DNA of 64,000 nt, taken from contig NZ_FMWX01000003.1 of NCBI RefSeq assembly GCF_900103265.1, positions 248,001 through 312,000 of the forward strand, in the 5' to 3' direction. Below the pieces are notes generated by a model, which worked only from the letters and a program-made list of their open reading frames with translations, did no database searches and had not been told where the DNA came from. A program made the position numbers and the translations under genes. This document shows, piece by piece, positions 25,453 to 34,443 of the stretch. This DNA is from Sphingomonas sp. NFR15 (GTDB lineage: Bacteria > Pseudomonadota > Alphaproteobacteria > Sphingomonadales > Sphingomonadaceae). Positions within the stretch are counted from its first letter, which is position 1, and each line of letters begins with the position of its first letter.

Positions 25453-26630
25453 GTCACCAATGGCAGGGGATCAGTGCCCTCACTCAGGATCCCAAGGTAG
25501 CGGCGATAGCCGAACACCCGGCCTCGTTTTCTGCCTGTGAACTCCTCGACCACGCCGAGGCGTTCGAGGTCGGCCAGTACTGCGTTGACCGTTGGCGCGG
25601 AGAGCCCGGTTCGTTCAACGAGCTGGTTAGCTGTGAGAAACGGATTCTGCTGGAAAAGGTCATGAACCCGCAGGGCCGAGCCTGCGCGATCACTCTCTGC
25701 CGTTATACGTTCGCGATCGTCCTTGAAAAGATCGACTATGCGGGTGGCCGCATTGAAAGCCTGGTTGGCCGTGTCGGCGACGCCGGCAAGGAAGAAGTCC
25801 AACCAAGCCTCCCATGCGCCATGCTCGCGCACCTCTTGAAGCAGCCGATAATAGTCGGCCCGGTGGGTTTTAAGATATAGACTGAGGTAGAGCAGCGGCT
25901 TGCGCAGAACGCCGTTGACGCAAAGGTACAGCGTCACGAGCAGACGGCCGATGCGGCCGTTGCCATCAAGGAACGGGTGGATCGTTTCGAACTGGACGTG
26001 GAGGAGACCGGCCTTGATCAGCGCGGGTAGCCGGGACTCGCTCTCATGCATGAAGCGTTCGAGAGCATCCAGGCAGCCATCGAGTTCCGTAATCGGTGGT
26101 GGCACGAACAGTGCGTTGCCAGGGCGCGTGCCGCCGATCCAATTTTGTGATCGCCTGAATTCGCCGGGGCTTTTGGTGCCGCCCCGGCCGCTTTGCAGCA
26201 AGCGTTCGTGCATTTCTCGGATGAGACGGAGCGACAGCGGCAATTCTTCCAGCCGATCGAGCCCGTACATCATGGCGTCGACGTAGTTCGAGACCTCGCG
26301 AATATCGTCGATCGGCTGGCCAGCCTGCGCCTCGGTCTCGAAGCGGAGCAGATCCGACAAGGTCGATTGCGTACCCTCGATCTGAGAGGAGAGCACCGCT
26401 TCCTTTCGCACGTACATGTAGAGGAAGAGTTCCTGGCGTGGCAGGAGCATGGTGATGCCGTCGAGGCGACCCAATGCGCGTTCGGCCAGGCTGAGGCGAT
26501 CGAGCAGGCCCAGCACATCGATAGGCGGGGCTGGTGGAAGCGGCGGCGGTACGAAGGCCCGCACAACCCCGCCCGCAACGGGGGTCTCGACGAAGCGGCC
26601 CAGCCGCAGATTCGGTTCAGGATCGACCAT
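25449..26630 (-). CDS. Fic family protein (class II, C-terminal winged helix)
   Basis: A 393-aa Fic protein. The catalytic motif [12 protein letters not shown] lies at about residues 216-227; its His and phosphate-anchoring Arg/Asn are intact, so AMPylation or related nucleotidyl transfer is possible. The inhibitory helix SSQIEG lies near residue 79, before the Fic domain, which makes it class II (self-inhibited). An N-terminal Fic_N-like region precedes it, and a winged-helix DNA-binding domain ([20 protein letters not shown]) occupies about 325-370. ATG 26630 is preferred over an upstream in-frame TTG at 26690 within the putative operator. It leads the operon with the NERD-helicase. Confidence 0.88.
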   Translation of the reverse strand: MVDPEPNLRLGRFVETPVAGGVVRAFVPPPLPPAPPIDVLGLLDRLSLAERALGRLDGITMLLPRQELFLYMYVRKEAVLSSQIEGTQSTLSDLLRFETEAQAGQPIDDIREVSNYVDAMMYGLDRLEELPLSLRLIREMHERLLQSGRGGTKSPGEFRRSQNWIGGTRPGNALFVPPPITELDGCLDALERFMHESESRLPALIKAGLLHVQFETIHPFLDGNGRIGRLLVTLYLCVNGVLRKPLLYLSLYLKTHRADYYRLLQEVREHGAWEAWLDFFLAGVADTANQAFNAATRIVDLFKDDRERITAESDRAGSALRVHDLFQQNPFLTANQLVERTGLSAPTVNAVLADLERLGVVEEFTGRKRGRVFGYRRYLGILSEGTDPLPLVT

Positions 26631-26654
26631 GCGCACCCAATATGCGGAGAATCT

Positions 26655-26719
26655 CTTATTTAAGCAACTGGCTCTTGGCTTAATTAGCAAACAGGCTAAG
26701 GTAAGCGGGCTTAAATAAG
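26655..26719. promoter_or_regulatory. AT-rich inverted repeats upstream of fic
   Basis: CTTATTTAAGC (26655-26665) and GCTTAAATAAG (26709-26719) are perfect 11-bp inverted repeats around a third related box GCTTAATTAGC (26678-26688). The stretch stands out as AT-rich in GC-rich DNA and lies just upstream of the Fic start codon and between two divergent genes. It is a plausible promoter/operator, possibly bound by the Fic protein's own winged-helix domain. Confidence 0.55.
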
Positions 26720-26851
26720 GGAGCCGACCGGGTTGCGCAGGCGTGTTTTGTATCTACGAGGCTGCGCCCGTGCCTGAGGCAGGACCATCGGTGTGCCCAT
26801 GCGCGCGGTCAAGGCTTGCCAAGCGCCTGGTCTCTCGCGAGAATCGCCCCC

Positions 26852-27772
26852 GTGCGCTCTGATGTCGATCATCTGCCTTCGATTCAGCAAGGCGAACTGG
26901 GTCGAGTGAAGCAATTGCTGATGGGCGAGTTCGCCGAGGCGACGGCGCGCGCGAACCAGCCCTGGAAGAAGAACGGACGCATCCTCAAGGTCATCTTGTT
27001 CGGCAGCTATGCCCGGGACGATTGGGTCGATGAACCCGAGAATGGCTACCAGTCCGACTACGACCTGCTGATCATCGTCAGCCATCCCGATCTTACCGAC
27101 ATTGCCGACTACTGGTACGTCGCCGAGGACAAAATCCTGCGCGATACCACGATCGCGCGGCCCGTGAACATCATCGTCCATACGCTGGAGGAAGTGAATC
27201 AAGCGCTGAGCCGGGGCGAATATTTCTGGGTCGATATCGTCCGTGACGGCATTGTGCTCTACGAACTGCCCGGCAGTGCGCTCGCCACGCCGCAGCCGCT
27301 GACGGCGGCTGACGCGTTTGAAATGGCATCAAAATACTTCGAGGAGAAGCTGGGCGATATTGACGTGTGGCTTGAAACGGCATCGGCGCAACAGGCCCGC
27401 ACCGATGATCCAATCCGATATCGACGACATGCGGCTTTCAACCTCCACCAAGCGACGGAAACCGCTTACGCCTGCTTCCTACTGGTCCGCACCCTGTATT
27501 TTCCGCGCTCGCACAACATTAAATTCCTACGCTCGCTCGCCGAGGGCAGCGAGCCACGGCTGATCGAGGCGTGGCCTCGGGCGACTAGAATAGACCGCCG
27601 CCGTTTCGAGCTACTGAAGCGCGCGTATGTCGAGGCGCGCTATTCGGCGAGCTACGAGATCAGCAAAGACGACCTCGATGCTCTGGCACAGTCCATTCGA
27701 ACCCTCCGCGACATGGTCGAGGCCGTTTCGCTCGAACGCATCGAAGCGCTCCGGACCGACGCCGGCCTCTGA
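26852..27772 (+). CDS. Nucleotidyltransferase-HEPN fusion (MNT-HEPN-type)
   Basis: A 306-aa protein. The N-terminal half is a minimal nucleotidyltransferase: LFGSYARDDW (about residues 49-58) with SDYDLLIIV (about 68-76) supplying the G-S and D-x-D catalytic residues. The C-terminal half (from about 150) is a helical HEPN domain with HQATETAYACFLL. As separate genes, MNT and HEPN form toxin-antitoxin pairs in which the MNT part AMPylates the HEPN ribonuclease; in a fusion the regulation would be internal. GTG 26852 was chosen; TTG 26816 is a weaker choice. The gene is transcribed alone and faces traG. Confidence 0.8.
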   Translation: MRSDVDHLPSIQQGELGRVKQLLMGEFAEATARANQPWKKNGRILKVILFGSYARDDWVDEPENGYQSDYDLLIIVSHPDLTDIADYWYVAEDKILRDTTIARPVNIIVHTLEEVNQALSRGEYFWVDIVRDGIVLYELPGSALATPQPLTAADAFEMASKYFEEKLGDIDVWLETASAQQARTDDPIRYRRHAAFNLHQATETAYACFLLVRTLYFPRSHNIKFLRSLAEGSEPRLIEAWPRATRIDRRRFELLKRAYVEARYSASYEISKDDLDALAQSIRTLRDMVEAVSLERIEALRTDAGL

Positions 27773-27813
27773 TCGACGGCAACGGCTGGCCGACGCCTGC
27801 CGCATAGCTTCCG

Positions 27814-27834
27814 GTTCCGGCATCTGACCGGAAC
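27814..27834. terminator. Short hairpin between the MNT-HEPN gene and traG
   Basis: GTTCCGG (27814-27820) pairs with CCGGAAC (27828-27834) across a 7-nt loop, 42 bases past the MNT-HEPN stop. There is no T-tract directly after it, so termination is tentative. Nothing else is recognisable in 27773-27943 apart from CGTTTTTCC about 45 bases further on. Confidence 0.35.
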
Positions 27835-27943
27835 GGACCGAGGCGAGCCCATCTGCGCCCATCAGCGCCGTTTCGTTTTTCCTCCCATAAGCCGAGTTTG
27901 AAACCGCCCGAGCCGGTCCCGTCCGGCGGGCGGGAGCCTCGAC

Positions 27944-29968
27944 GTGACACCCACCAAATTGCTCATCGGCCAGATCCTTGTCGTTTTCGCGATTGTCATC
28001 GCGGGGGTGTGGGCCGCGACCCAGTGGGCGGCGGCGATGCTGGCCTATCAGCCCGAACTGGGGCTGCCGTGGTTCCGGCTCGGCGCTGTGCCGATCTACC
28101 ATCCCTGGGCGCTGTTCGGCTGGTGGTATCACTATGATGCCTATGCCCCGGTCGTCTTCGACAAAGCGGGCATGCTCGCCGGCGCCAGCGGTTTCGCCGG
28201 CTGCGCGGCGGCGATCTTCGGTTCGCTGTGGCGCGCCCGCCAATCGAGCAACGTCACCACCTATGGTTCCGCCCGCTGGGCAAGCCCCCGCGAGATCGAA
28301 CGCGCTGGCCTGCATCGGCACGCGGGCGTCATGCTTGGCGCGCTTGCTGGCCGATATCTCCGCCATGCCGGCCCTGAGCACATCATGGCGTTCGCGCCGA
28401 CCCGCTCGGGCAAGGGCGTCGGACTCGTCGTGCCCACCTTGCTGTCCTGGACCGGCTCGACGGTCGTACACGATATCAAGGGTGAGAACTGGACGGTGAC
28501 CGCCGGTTGGCGTGCACGGTTCTCGCACTGCCTGCTGTTCAACCCGACCGACGCCGCATCGGCGCATTACAATCCGCTGCTCGAAGTCCGGCGCGGCATC
28601 GACGAAGTGCGCGACGTCCAGAACATCGCCGATATCCTGGTCGATCCGGAAGGCGCGCTGACCGTACGCAATCACTGGGAGAAGACCAGCCATTCGCTGC
28701 TGGTCGGCGCGATCCTCCACATTCTCTATGCCGAGGAAGATAAGACGCTCGCGCGGGTCGCGACCTTCCTGTCCGATCCACAGCGCAGCTTCGTCGCCAC
28801 GCTCCACCGGATGATGACCACCAATCATCTTGGCGATGATAAGAAGCCCAAGGTCCATCCCGTCGTTGCGTCGGCCGCGCGCGAACTGCTCAACAAGAGC
28901 GAGAACGAGCGCTCCGGCGTGCTGTCGACCGCGATGTCCTTCCTCGGCCTCTATCGCGATCCGACCGTAGCTGAGGTTACCTCACGCTGCGATTGGCGGA
29001 TCGCCGACCTGATCGAGGCCGAGCGGCCCTTGTCGCTCTACCTCGTCATCCCGCCGTCTGACATCAGCCGCACCAAGCCGCTGATCCGCCTCGTGCTCAA
29101 CCAGATCGGTCGCCGCCTGACCGAGCGGCTCGACCAGCCCGGAACCTCTGCCCGCCGGCATCAGCTCTTGATGATGCTCGACGAGTTCCCGGCGCTGGGC
29201 CGCCTCGATTTCTTCGAGACCAGCCTCGCCTTCATGGCCGGCTACGGCATTCGCGCCTTCCTGATCGCGCAGAGCCTGAACCAGATCGAGAAGGCGTACG
29301 GCGAGCACAACGCCATTCTCGACAATTGCCATGTCCGCGTTGCCTTCGCGACCAATGACGAGCGCACCGCCAAGCGCATTTCGGACGCGCTCGGCACCGC
29401 GACCGAACAACGCGCTATGCGCAACTATGCCGGCCACCGGCTCGCGCCCTGGCTCGCGCACGTCATGGTCAGCCGCCAGGAGACCGCCCGCCAGCTTCTG
29501 ACCCCGGGCGAGGTCATGCAGCTTTCGCCCGACGACGAGCTTGTCCTTATCTCCGGGCTCGCACCGATCCGGGCGCGCAAGCTGCGCTACTTCCAGGACC
29601 GCAACTTCACCGCCCGGGTGGCACCCACGCCAGCGCTGGTGTCTGGTCAATATGCCGACTGTCCGAAGTCGCGCGGCGACGACTGGTCCAACCAGGTGCG
29701 CGGCACCGACGATCGCCTGAAACAGGCGAAGGACGCCGCAGGTGGCGAGGACGACGGCGGCATGCAGCAGCAGCGTCATCCCGCCCTTCCTGAACAGGTT
29801 TCCAAACCAGCCGACGCCGCGCAAACGCGCGATCCCCAGGTCGTGCCGGACGACGACGATGTCGCCGCCGACAAGCGCGCCATGGATCAGGCGCAAGCGC
29901 CGAACGCCGTCGTCCGTAGCCATGCCATCAACGAGGGCGCGAAGCGCGACCTCGTACCGGACTTCTGA
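27944..29968 (+). CDS. traG: Type IV coupling protein TraG (VirD4 family)
   Basis: A 674-aa inner-membrane ATPase that brings the relaxase-DNA complex to the secretion channel. Two N-terminal membrane segments (about residues 8-28 and 75-95) are followed by the VirD4/TraG ATPase: Walker A TRSGKGVGLVVP (about 150-162), KGENWTVTAGWR, and Walker B LLMMLDEFPALG (about 407-418). The last 100 residues are Gln/Asp-rich and probably disordered. GTG 27944 opens the right-hand transfer operon. Its relaxase partner is encoded 19.6 kb upstream, across the cargo. Confidence 0.92.
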   Translation: MTPTKLLIGQILVVFAIVIAGVWAATQWAAAMLAYQPELGLPWFRLGAVPIYHPWALFGWWYHYDAYAPVVFDKAGMLAGASGFAGCAAAIFGSLWRARQSSNVTTYGSARWASPREIERAGLHRHAGVMLGALAGRYLRHAGPEHIMAFAPTRSGKGVGLVVPTLLSWTGSTVVHDIKGENWTVTAGWRARFSHCLLFNPTDAASAHYNPLLEVRRGIDEVRDVQNIADILVDPEGALTVRNHWEKTSHSLLVGAILHILYAEEDKTLARVATFLSDPQRSFVATLHRMMTTNHLGDDKKPKVHPVVASAARELLNKSENERSGVLSTAMSFLGLYRDPTVAEVTSRCDWRIADLIEAERPLSLYLVIPPSDISRTKPLIRLVLNQIGRRLTERLDQPGTSARRHQLLMMLDEFPALGRLDFFETSLAFMAGYGIRAFLIAQSLNQIEKAYGEHNAILDNCHVRVAFATNDERTAKRISDALGTATEQRAMRNYAGHRLAPWLAHVMVSRQETARQLLTPGEVMQLSPDDELVLISGLAPIRARKLRYFQDRNFTARVAPTPALVSGQYADCPKSRGDDWSNQVRGTDDRLKQAKDAAGGEDDGGMQQQRHPALPEQVSKPADAAQTRDPQVVPDDDDVAADKRAMDQAQAPNAVVRSHAINEGAKRDLVPDF

Positions 29969-29975
29969 GGCCGTG

Positions 29976-30380
29976 ATGAAAATTCGACAGAACCTCTATA
30001 TCGACCGCGAACTCAGCGATGCGCTCGAGGCGCTCGCCGCTGGTCCGCGCGGCAACAAGAGCCACATCGTCAACGATGCGCTGCGTGACTGGCTGGCGCG
30101 CCGGGGAACCAAGGAGGTCGATGACCTGCTCAAGGGTCGGCTCGACCGCCTGACACGCGAACTCGCCGGCGCGCGGCGAGACATCGACGTGCTGCTGGAG
30201 AGCCTGGCGCTGTTCGTCCGCTACCAGCTGATGGTGACGGCGCCGTTGCCCGAAGCCGATGCTGCTGCCCGCGCCATCGGTCGCGATCGGTTCGAGGCCT
30301 TCGTCGCGCAGCTCGGCCGCCAGCTCGCCAGTGGCAAGCGTACGCTGACGCCCATCGACCCCGATGGAGGCGCGTCATGA
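29976..30380 (+). CDS. CopG-like ribbon-helix-helix protein of the trb operon
   Basis: A 134-aa protein. MKIRQNLYIDRELSDALEAL at the N-terminus fits a ribbon-helix-helix DNA-binding domain (beta strand, then two helices to about residue 50); the rest is helical with coiled-coil character (about 50-85). Genes of this type commonly lie between traG and trbB in these elements and are presumed regulators of the transfer operon. It starts 7 bases after traG and overlaps trbB by 4 bases (ATGA). Confidence 0.75.
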   Translation: MKIRQNLYIDRELSDALEALAAGPRGNKSHIVNDALRDWLARRGTKEVDDLLKGRLDRLTRELAGARRDIDVLLESLALFVRYQLMVTAPLPEADAAARAIGRDRFEAFVAQLGRQLASGKRTLTPIDPDGGAS

Positions 30381-31381
30381 CCTTCGCCCCAACCGGCAGC
30401 GTTTCCGCCGAACGCCGTCGCGCTATGTTGCGCACTGCGATGGGGCCGGCGATCGCCGCCGCGCTCACCGACCCGCGCGTCATCGAGATCATGGTCAATC
30501 CGGACGGGGCGCTGCGCGTCGATATCCTCGGCGAAGGCCGTGTCGATACCGACGTGAAGCTCGATGCGCCCCAGGTCGAGCGGATCATCCGGCTGGTGGC
30601 GTCGCACGTCCGCTCAGAAGTCCATGGCGACAAGCCGATCGTGTCGGCCGAACTGCCGCCGCTCGGGTCTGGCGCCGGCGAGCGATTCGAAGGCATCCTG
30701 CCGCCCGTTTCGACGGCGCCGTGCTTTTCGATCCGCAAACCCGCTGCCCGCATCTACACGCTGATGGACTATGTGGCCGACGGCATCATGTCGGCCGAGG
30801 CGGCGCGCATGCTGGGCCGAGCCGTCGTCGATCGCCGCAACATCCTCGTCGCGGGCGGAACCAGTTCGGGCAAGACCACGCTCGCCAACGCACTGCTCGC
30901 CGAGATGGCGCATCTCGACGAACGCGTGATCCTGATCGAGGACACCCGCGAACTGCAATCGCCGGCGCGCGACACGGTCGCGCTCCGGACCCGGCCAAGC
31001 ACATCCGACAAGAACACCGCCGTCACCATGGGTGATCTCGTGCGCTCGACGCTGCGCCTTCGGCCTGACCGCATCATCGTCGGCGAGGTCCGCGGCGGCG
31101 AGGCGCTCGACATGCTCAAGGCATGGAACACCGGCCATCCCGGCGGAATCGCGACCGTCCATGCCAACAGCGCGGCGTCCGCGCTCTACCGTATCGAGCA
31201 ACTCATCCAGGAGGCCGTGGTCACCGTGCCGCGCCGCCTGATCGCAGACGCAGTCGACATGGTCGTCTTCATCGCCGGTCGCGGCACCGCGCGGCGCATC
31301 GAGACGATCGCCCGCGTCGCCGGACTCGATCCAGACGGTGGCTACGCCGTCGTCGATCTCACCCCCACCCCTGACCCCTGA
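30377..31381 (+). CDS. trbB: Conjugal transfer ATPase TrbB
   Basis: A 334-aa member of the VirB11/PulE secretion ATPase family, forming a hexamer at the cytoplasmic side of the channel. Walker A is GGTSSGKTTLAN (about residues 159-170), the Asp box ILIEDTRELQ (about 190), and Walker B with the GE motif lies in RIIVGEVRGGEALDML (about 234-249), followed by the His box GGIATVHANS. Start overlaps the preceding stop. Length matches RP4-type TrbB. Confidence 0.93.
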   Translation: MTFAPTGSVSAERRRAMLRTAMGPAIAAALTDPRVIEIMVNPDGALRVDILGEGRVDTDVKLDAPQVERIIRLVASHVRSEVHGDKPIVSAELPPLGSGAGERFEGILPPVSTAPCFSIRKPAARIYTLMDYVADGIMSAEAARMLGRAVVDRRNILVAGGTSSGKTTLANALLAEMAHLDERVILIEDTRELQSPARDTVALRTRPSTSDKNTAVTMGDLVRSTLRLRPDRIIVGEVRGGEALDMLKAWNTGHPGGIATVHANSAASALYRIEQLIQEAVVTVPRRLIADAVDMVVFIAGRGTARRIETIARVAGLDPDGGYAVVDLTPTPDP

Positions 31382-31398
31382 CTTGCAAGGAGACTGAC

Positions 31399-31734
31399 AT
31401 GACCACTGTTCGTATCCCCAGCCGCGACCGCGTCTTCGCCACCGCCGTGATGCTCGGCCTGTCGATCACCATGACTAGCGGCGCCTATGCCAGCGGTGCT
31501 GGCATGCCATGGGAGCAACCGCTCCAGCAGGTGCTGGAATCGGTTCAGGGCCCGGTCGCCAAGATCGTCGCGGTGCTGATCATCATTTCCACCGGGCTGG
31601 CGCTTGCATTCGGTGAGACTGCCGGCGGCTTTCGCAAGCTCATCCAGATCGTCTTCGGCCTGTCGATCGCATTCGCGGCATCGAGCTTCTTCCTGTCCTT
31701 CTTCAGCTTCGGCGGCGGAGCGCTCGTCGCATGA
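31399..31734 (+). CDS. trbC: Conjugal transfer pilin TrbC
   Basis: A 111-aa prepilin of the VirB2/TrbC family. A signal segment (about residues 12-32, ending GAYASGAG) precedes two hydrophobic helices (about 50-70 and 80-105). TrbC is matured by signal peptidase and then by TraF, which trims and cyclises it, and TraF is present at 2080-2652. Start ATG 31399 has AAGGAG at 31387-31392. Stop overlaps trbD. Confidence 0.88.
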   Translation: MTTVRIPSRDRVFATAVMLGLSITMTSGAYASGAGMPWEQPLQQVLESVQGPVAKIVAVLIIISTGLALAFGETAGGFRKLIQIVFGLSIAFAASSFFLSFFSFGGGALVA

Positions 31735-32006
31735 GCAACATCGACACCGGTCATGTTGCTGGCTTCGAAGCGCCGATCCACGCCAGCCTCGGCCAAGCGA
31801 TCCTGCTCGGCGGCGCACCGCGCGGCGTTGCGATCGTCAACGGTACGATCGCCGCCGCGATCGGCCTGGGCCTCCAGCAATGGCTGGTCGGGATCGCGGT
31901 CTGGGCGATCGGGCACAGCATCGCGGTCTTCGCCGCCCGCCGCGACCCGGACTTCGTGCCCGTGCTGCTGCGCCACCTGCGCCAGAAGGGATATCTGGCA
32001 TGCTGA
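31731..32006 (+). CDS. trbD: Conjugal transfer protein TrbD (VirB3-like)
   Basis: A 91-aa inner-membrane protein of the VirB3 family. FEAPIHASLGQAILLGGAPR at the N-terminus is the typical TrbD opening, followed by one long hydrophobic hairpin (about residues 35-70). It works next to the TrbE ATPase in pilus assembly. It overlaps trbC by 4 bases at its start and trbE by 7 bases at its end. Confidence 0.88.
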   Translation: MSNIDTGHVAGFEAPIHASLGQAILLGGAPRGVAIVNGTIAAAIGLGLQQWLVGIAVWAIGHSIAVFAARRDPDFVPVLLRHLRQKGYLAC

Positions 32007-34438
32007 ACCTCGCCGAATACCGGTCGCACGCCGACCGGCTCGCCGACCATCTGCCCTGGGCCGCGCTGGTCGCGCCCGGCGTCATCCTCAACAAGGATGG
32101 CAGCTTTCAACGCAGCTTCGCCTTTCGCGGTCCCGACCTCGACAGCGCCACCGAGGCGGAACTGGTGTCGGCGTGCGCGCGGGCCAACAATGTCCTGAAG
32201 CGGCTCGGCTCGGGCTGGGCGCTATTCTTCGAGGCCGAGCGGCGCGAGGCGCTCGGCTATCCCGAAAGCGCTTTCCCGGACGCGGCGTCGTGGTTGGTCG
32301 AGCAGGAGCGACGCGGCGGCTTCGAGGCCGAGGGCCAGCATTTCGAGAGCGTTTATCATGGCACTTTGGTCTGGTTGCCGCCTGCCGACAGCAGCGATGC
32401 GGCGGGACGGACACTGGTCGAGCGGCCCGACGGCGCAAAAGGGCGGGACTGGCACGCCAGCCTCGCTGGCTTCATCGCCGAGACCGATCGCGTGCTCGAC
32501 CTTTTGTCGGGCTTCATGCCCGAGGTCCGCCCCTTAAGTGACGCGGAGACGCTGACCTATCTCCACGGTACCGTCTCCAGCCGATGTCACCCCGTCGCCG
32601 TGCCGGAGACACCGATCTATCTCGATGCGCTGCTCGCCGATACGCCGCTGGTCGGCGGGCTGGAGCCGATGCTCGGCGGGAGCCATCTCCGCACGCTGAC
32701 GGTGCTGGGATTTCCAAACCTGAGCCGGCCCGGCATCCTCGACGCGCTCAATCATCAGGATTTCGGCTACCGCTGGGTCACGCGCTTCATCGCGCTCGAC
32801 AAGACCGACGCTACAAGCGCGCTGACCAAGATCCGTCGGCATTGGTTCAACAAGCGCAAGTCGATCACCGCACTGCTGCGCGAGGTGATGTACAACCAGC
32901 CGGTCCAGCTTCTCGACAGTGACGCCGACAACAAGGTGGTCGATGCCGATCTCGCGCTGCAGGCGCTCGGCGGCGATCATGTCGCCTTCGGCTATCTGAC
33001 GACGACGATCACGGTGTCGGACACCGACCGAAATCGCGCTGAGGATAAGGTCCGCGCGGTCGAGCGGATCGTCAACGGCCTCGGCTTCACCGCCAAGCGC
33101 GAAGGCGTCAACGCGGTCGAAGCGTGGCTGTCGTCGCTGCCCGGCCAGGTCTACGCCAATGTGCGCCAGCCGCTGGTCCACACTCTTAACCTCGCCCATC
33201 TCATGCCGCTGTCGTCGGTCTGGGCGGGGCCAACCGAAAACCGGCATCTCGGCGGACCGCCGCTGCTGTACGCCCAGACCAGCGGATCGACGCCGTTTCG
33301 CCTCTCCACCCATGTTGGCGATGTCGGGCACATGCTCGTCGTTGGCCCGACCGGCGCGGGCAAGTCGGTGCTGCTGGCGCTGATCGCGCTGCAGTTCCGG
33401 CGCTATGCCGGTTCCCAAGTCTATATCTTCGACAAGGGCTATTCGGCGCGCGCGGCGGTGCTGGCGATGGGCGGTGCGCATCATGCGCTCGGCCTCGGCG
33501 CGGATAGCGGCGAGGCCCTGGCATTCCAGCCGCTCCGCCGCATCGACGATGCCGCCGAGCGGAGCTGGGCGGCGGAATGGATCGCGGCACTGCTGGCGCA
33601 TGAGAAGGTCATGGTCACCCCCGAGGTGAAGGACGCCGTCTGGTCGGCGCTGGGCAGTCTCGCCTCGGCACCCCCGGAGGAGCGAACGCTGACCGGGCTT
33701 TCCATGCTGCTCCAATCGAATGCGCTGCGCACCGCGCTCACGGCCTATACGCTCGACGGCCCCTATGGCCGGCTCCTCGATGCGGCCGAGCAGCATCTCG
33801 CACTCGCCGCGGTCCAGTGCTTCGAGACCGAGTCGCTGATGGGACAGGCGGGCGTGGTCGCCCCGGTACTGACCTATCTCTTCCACCGCCTTGAGGAGCG
33901 GTTCGATGGTCGCCCGACGCTGCTGGTGCTCGACGAGGCCTGGATCTTCCTCGACCATCCGCTCTTCGCCGCGCGCATCCGCGAATGGCTGAAGGTGCTG
34001 CGCAAGAAGAATGTCGCGGTGCTGTTCGCGACCCAGAGCCTCGCCGACATCGCCGACAGCAGCATCGCACCAGCCATCATCGAAAGCTGCCCGCAACGCA
34101 TATTGCTGCCCAACGATCGCGCGATCGAGCCGCAGGCGCGCGCCGCCTATGAGCGATTCGGCCTCAACGCCGCCCAAATCGAACTGGTCAGCCGCGCCAC
34201 GCCCAAGCGGCATTATTACCTGCAATCCGCACGCGGCAATCGCCTCTTCGAACTCAGCCTCGGTCCGATCGCGCTGGCGCTGTGCGGCGCCTCCGATTCC
34301 GCGACCCAGGCGCGGATCGACGCGCTTCTCGCAGAATTCGGGCCGGCTGATTTTGCCGCCCGCTTCCTGTCCGACGCCGGCCTCGACTGGGCCGTGCCGC
34401 TCATCGCCGGATTCACCAGCCTCGGCATCAAGGAGTAA
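32000..34438 (+). CDS. trbE: Conjugal transfer ATPase TrbE (VirB4-like)
   Basis: An 812-aa ATPase, the largest energy component of the channel. The N-terminal CagE/TrbE/VirB domain runs to about residue 410. The ATPase domain has Walker A GPTGAGKSVLLAL (about 449-461), Walker B LLVLDEAWIFLDH (about 640-652) and ATQSLADIADS (about 675). ATG 32000 was chosen (MLNLAEYRSHADRLAD, a typical TrbE beginning), overlapping the end of trbD; longer frames upstream are not family sequence. Intact, with family-normal length. Confidence 0.93.
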   Translation: MLNLAEYRSHADRLADHLPWAALVAPGVILNKDGSFQRSFAFRGPDLDSATEAELVSACARANNVLKRLGSGWALFFEAERREALGYPESAFPDAASWLVEQERRGGFEAEGQHFESVYHGTLVWLPPADSSDAAGRTLVERPDGAKGRDWHASLAGFIAETDRVLDLLSGFMPEVRPLSDAETLTYLHGTVSSRCHPVAVPETPIYLDALLADTPLVGGLEPMLGGSHLRTLTVLGFPNLSRPGILDALNHQDFGYRWVTRFIALDKTDATSALTKIRRHWFNKRKSITALLREVMYNQPVQLLDSDADNKVVDADLALQALGGDHVAFGYLTTTITVSDTDRNRAEDKVRAVERIVNGLGFTAKREGVNAVEAWLSSLPGQVYANVRQPLVHTLNLAHLMPLSSVWAGPTENRHLGGPPLLYAQTSGSTPFRLSTHVGDVGHMLVVGPTGAGKSVLLALIALQFRRYAGSQVYIFDKGYSARAAVLAMGGAHHALGLGADSGEALAFQPLRRIDDAAERSWAAEWIAALLAHEKVMVTPEVKDAVWSALGSLASAPPEERTLTGLSMLLQSNALRTALTAYTLDGPYGRLLDAAEQHLALAAVQCFETESLMGQAGVVAPVLTYLFHRLEERFDGRPTLLVLDEAWIFLDHPLFAARIREWLKVLRKKNVAVLFATQSLADIADSSIAPAIIESCPQRILLPNDRAIEPQARAAYERFGLNAAQIELVSRATPKRHYYLQSARGNRLFELSLGPIALALCGASDSATQARIDALLAEFGPADFAARFLSDAGLDWAVPLIAGFTSLGIKE

Positions 34439-34443
34439 CCACC

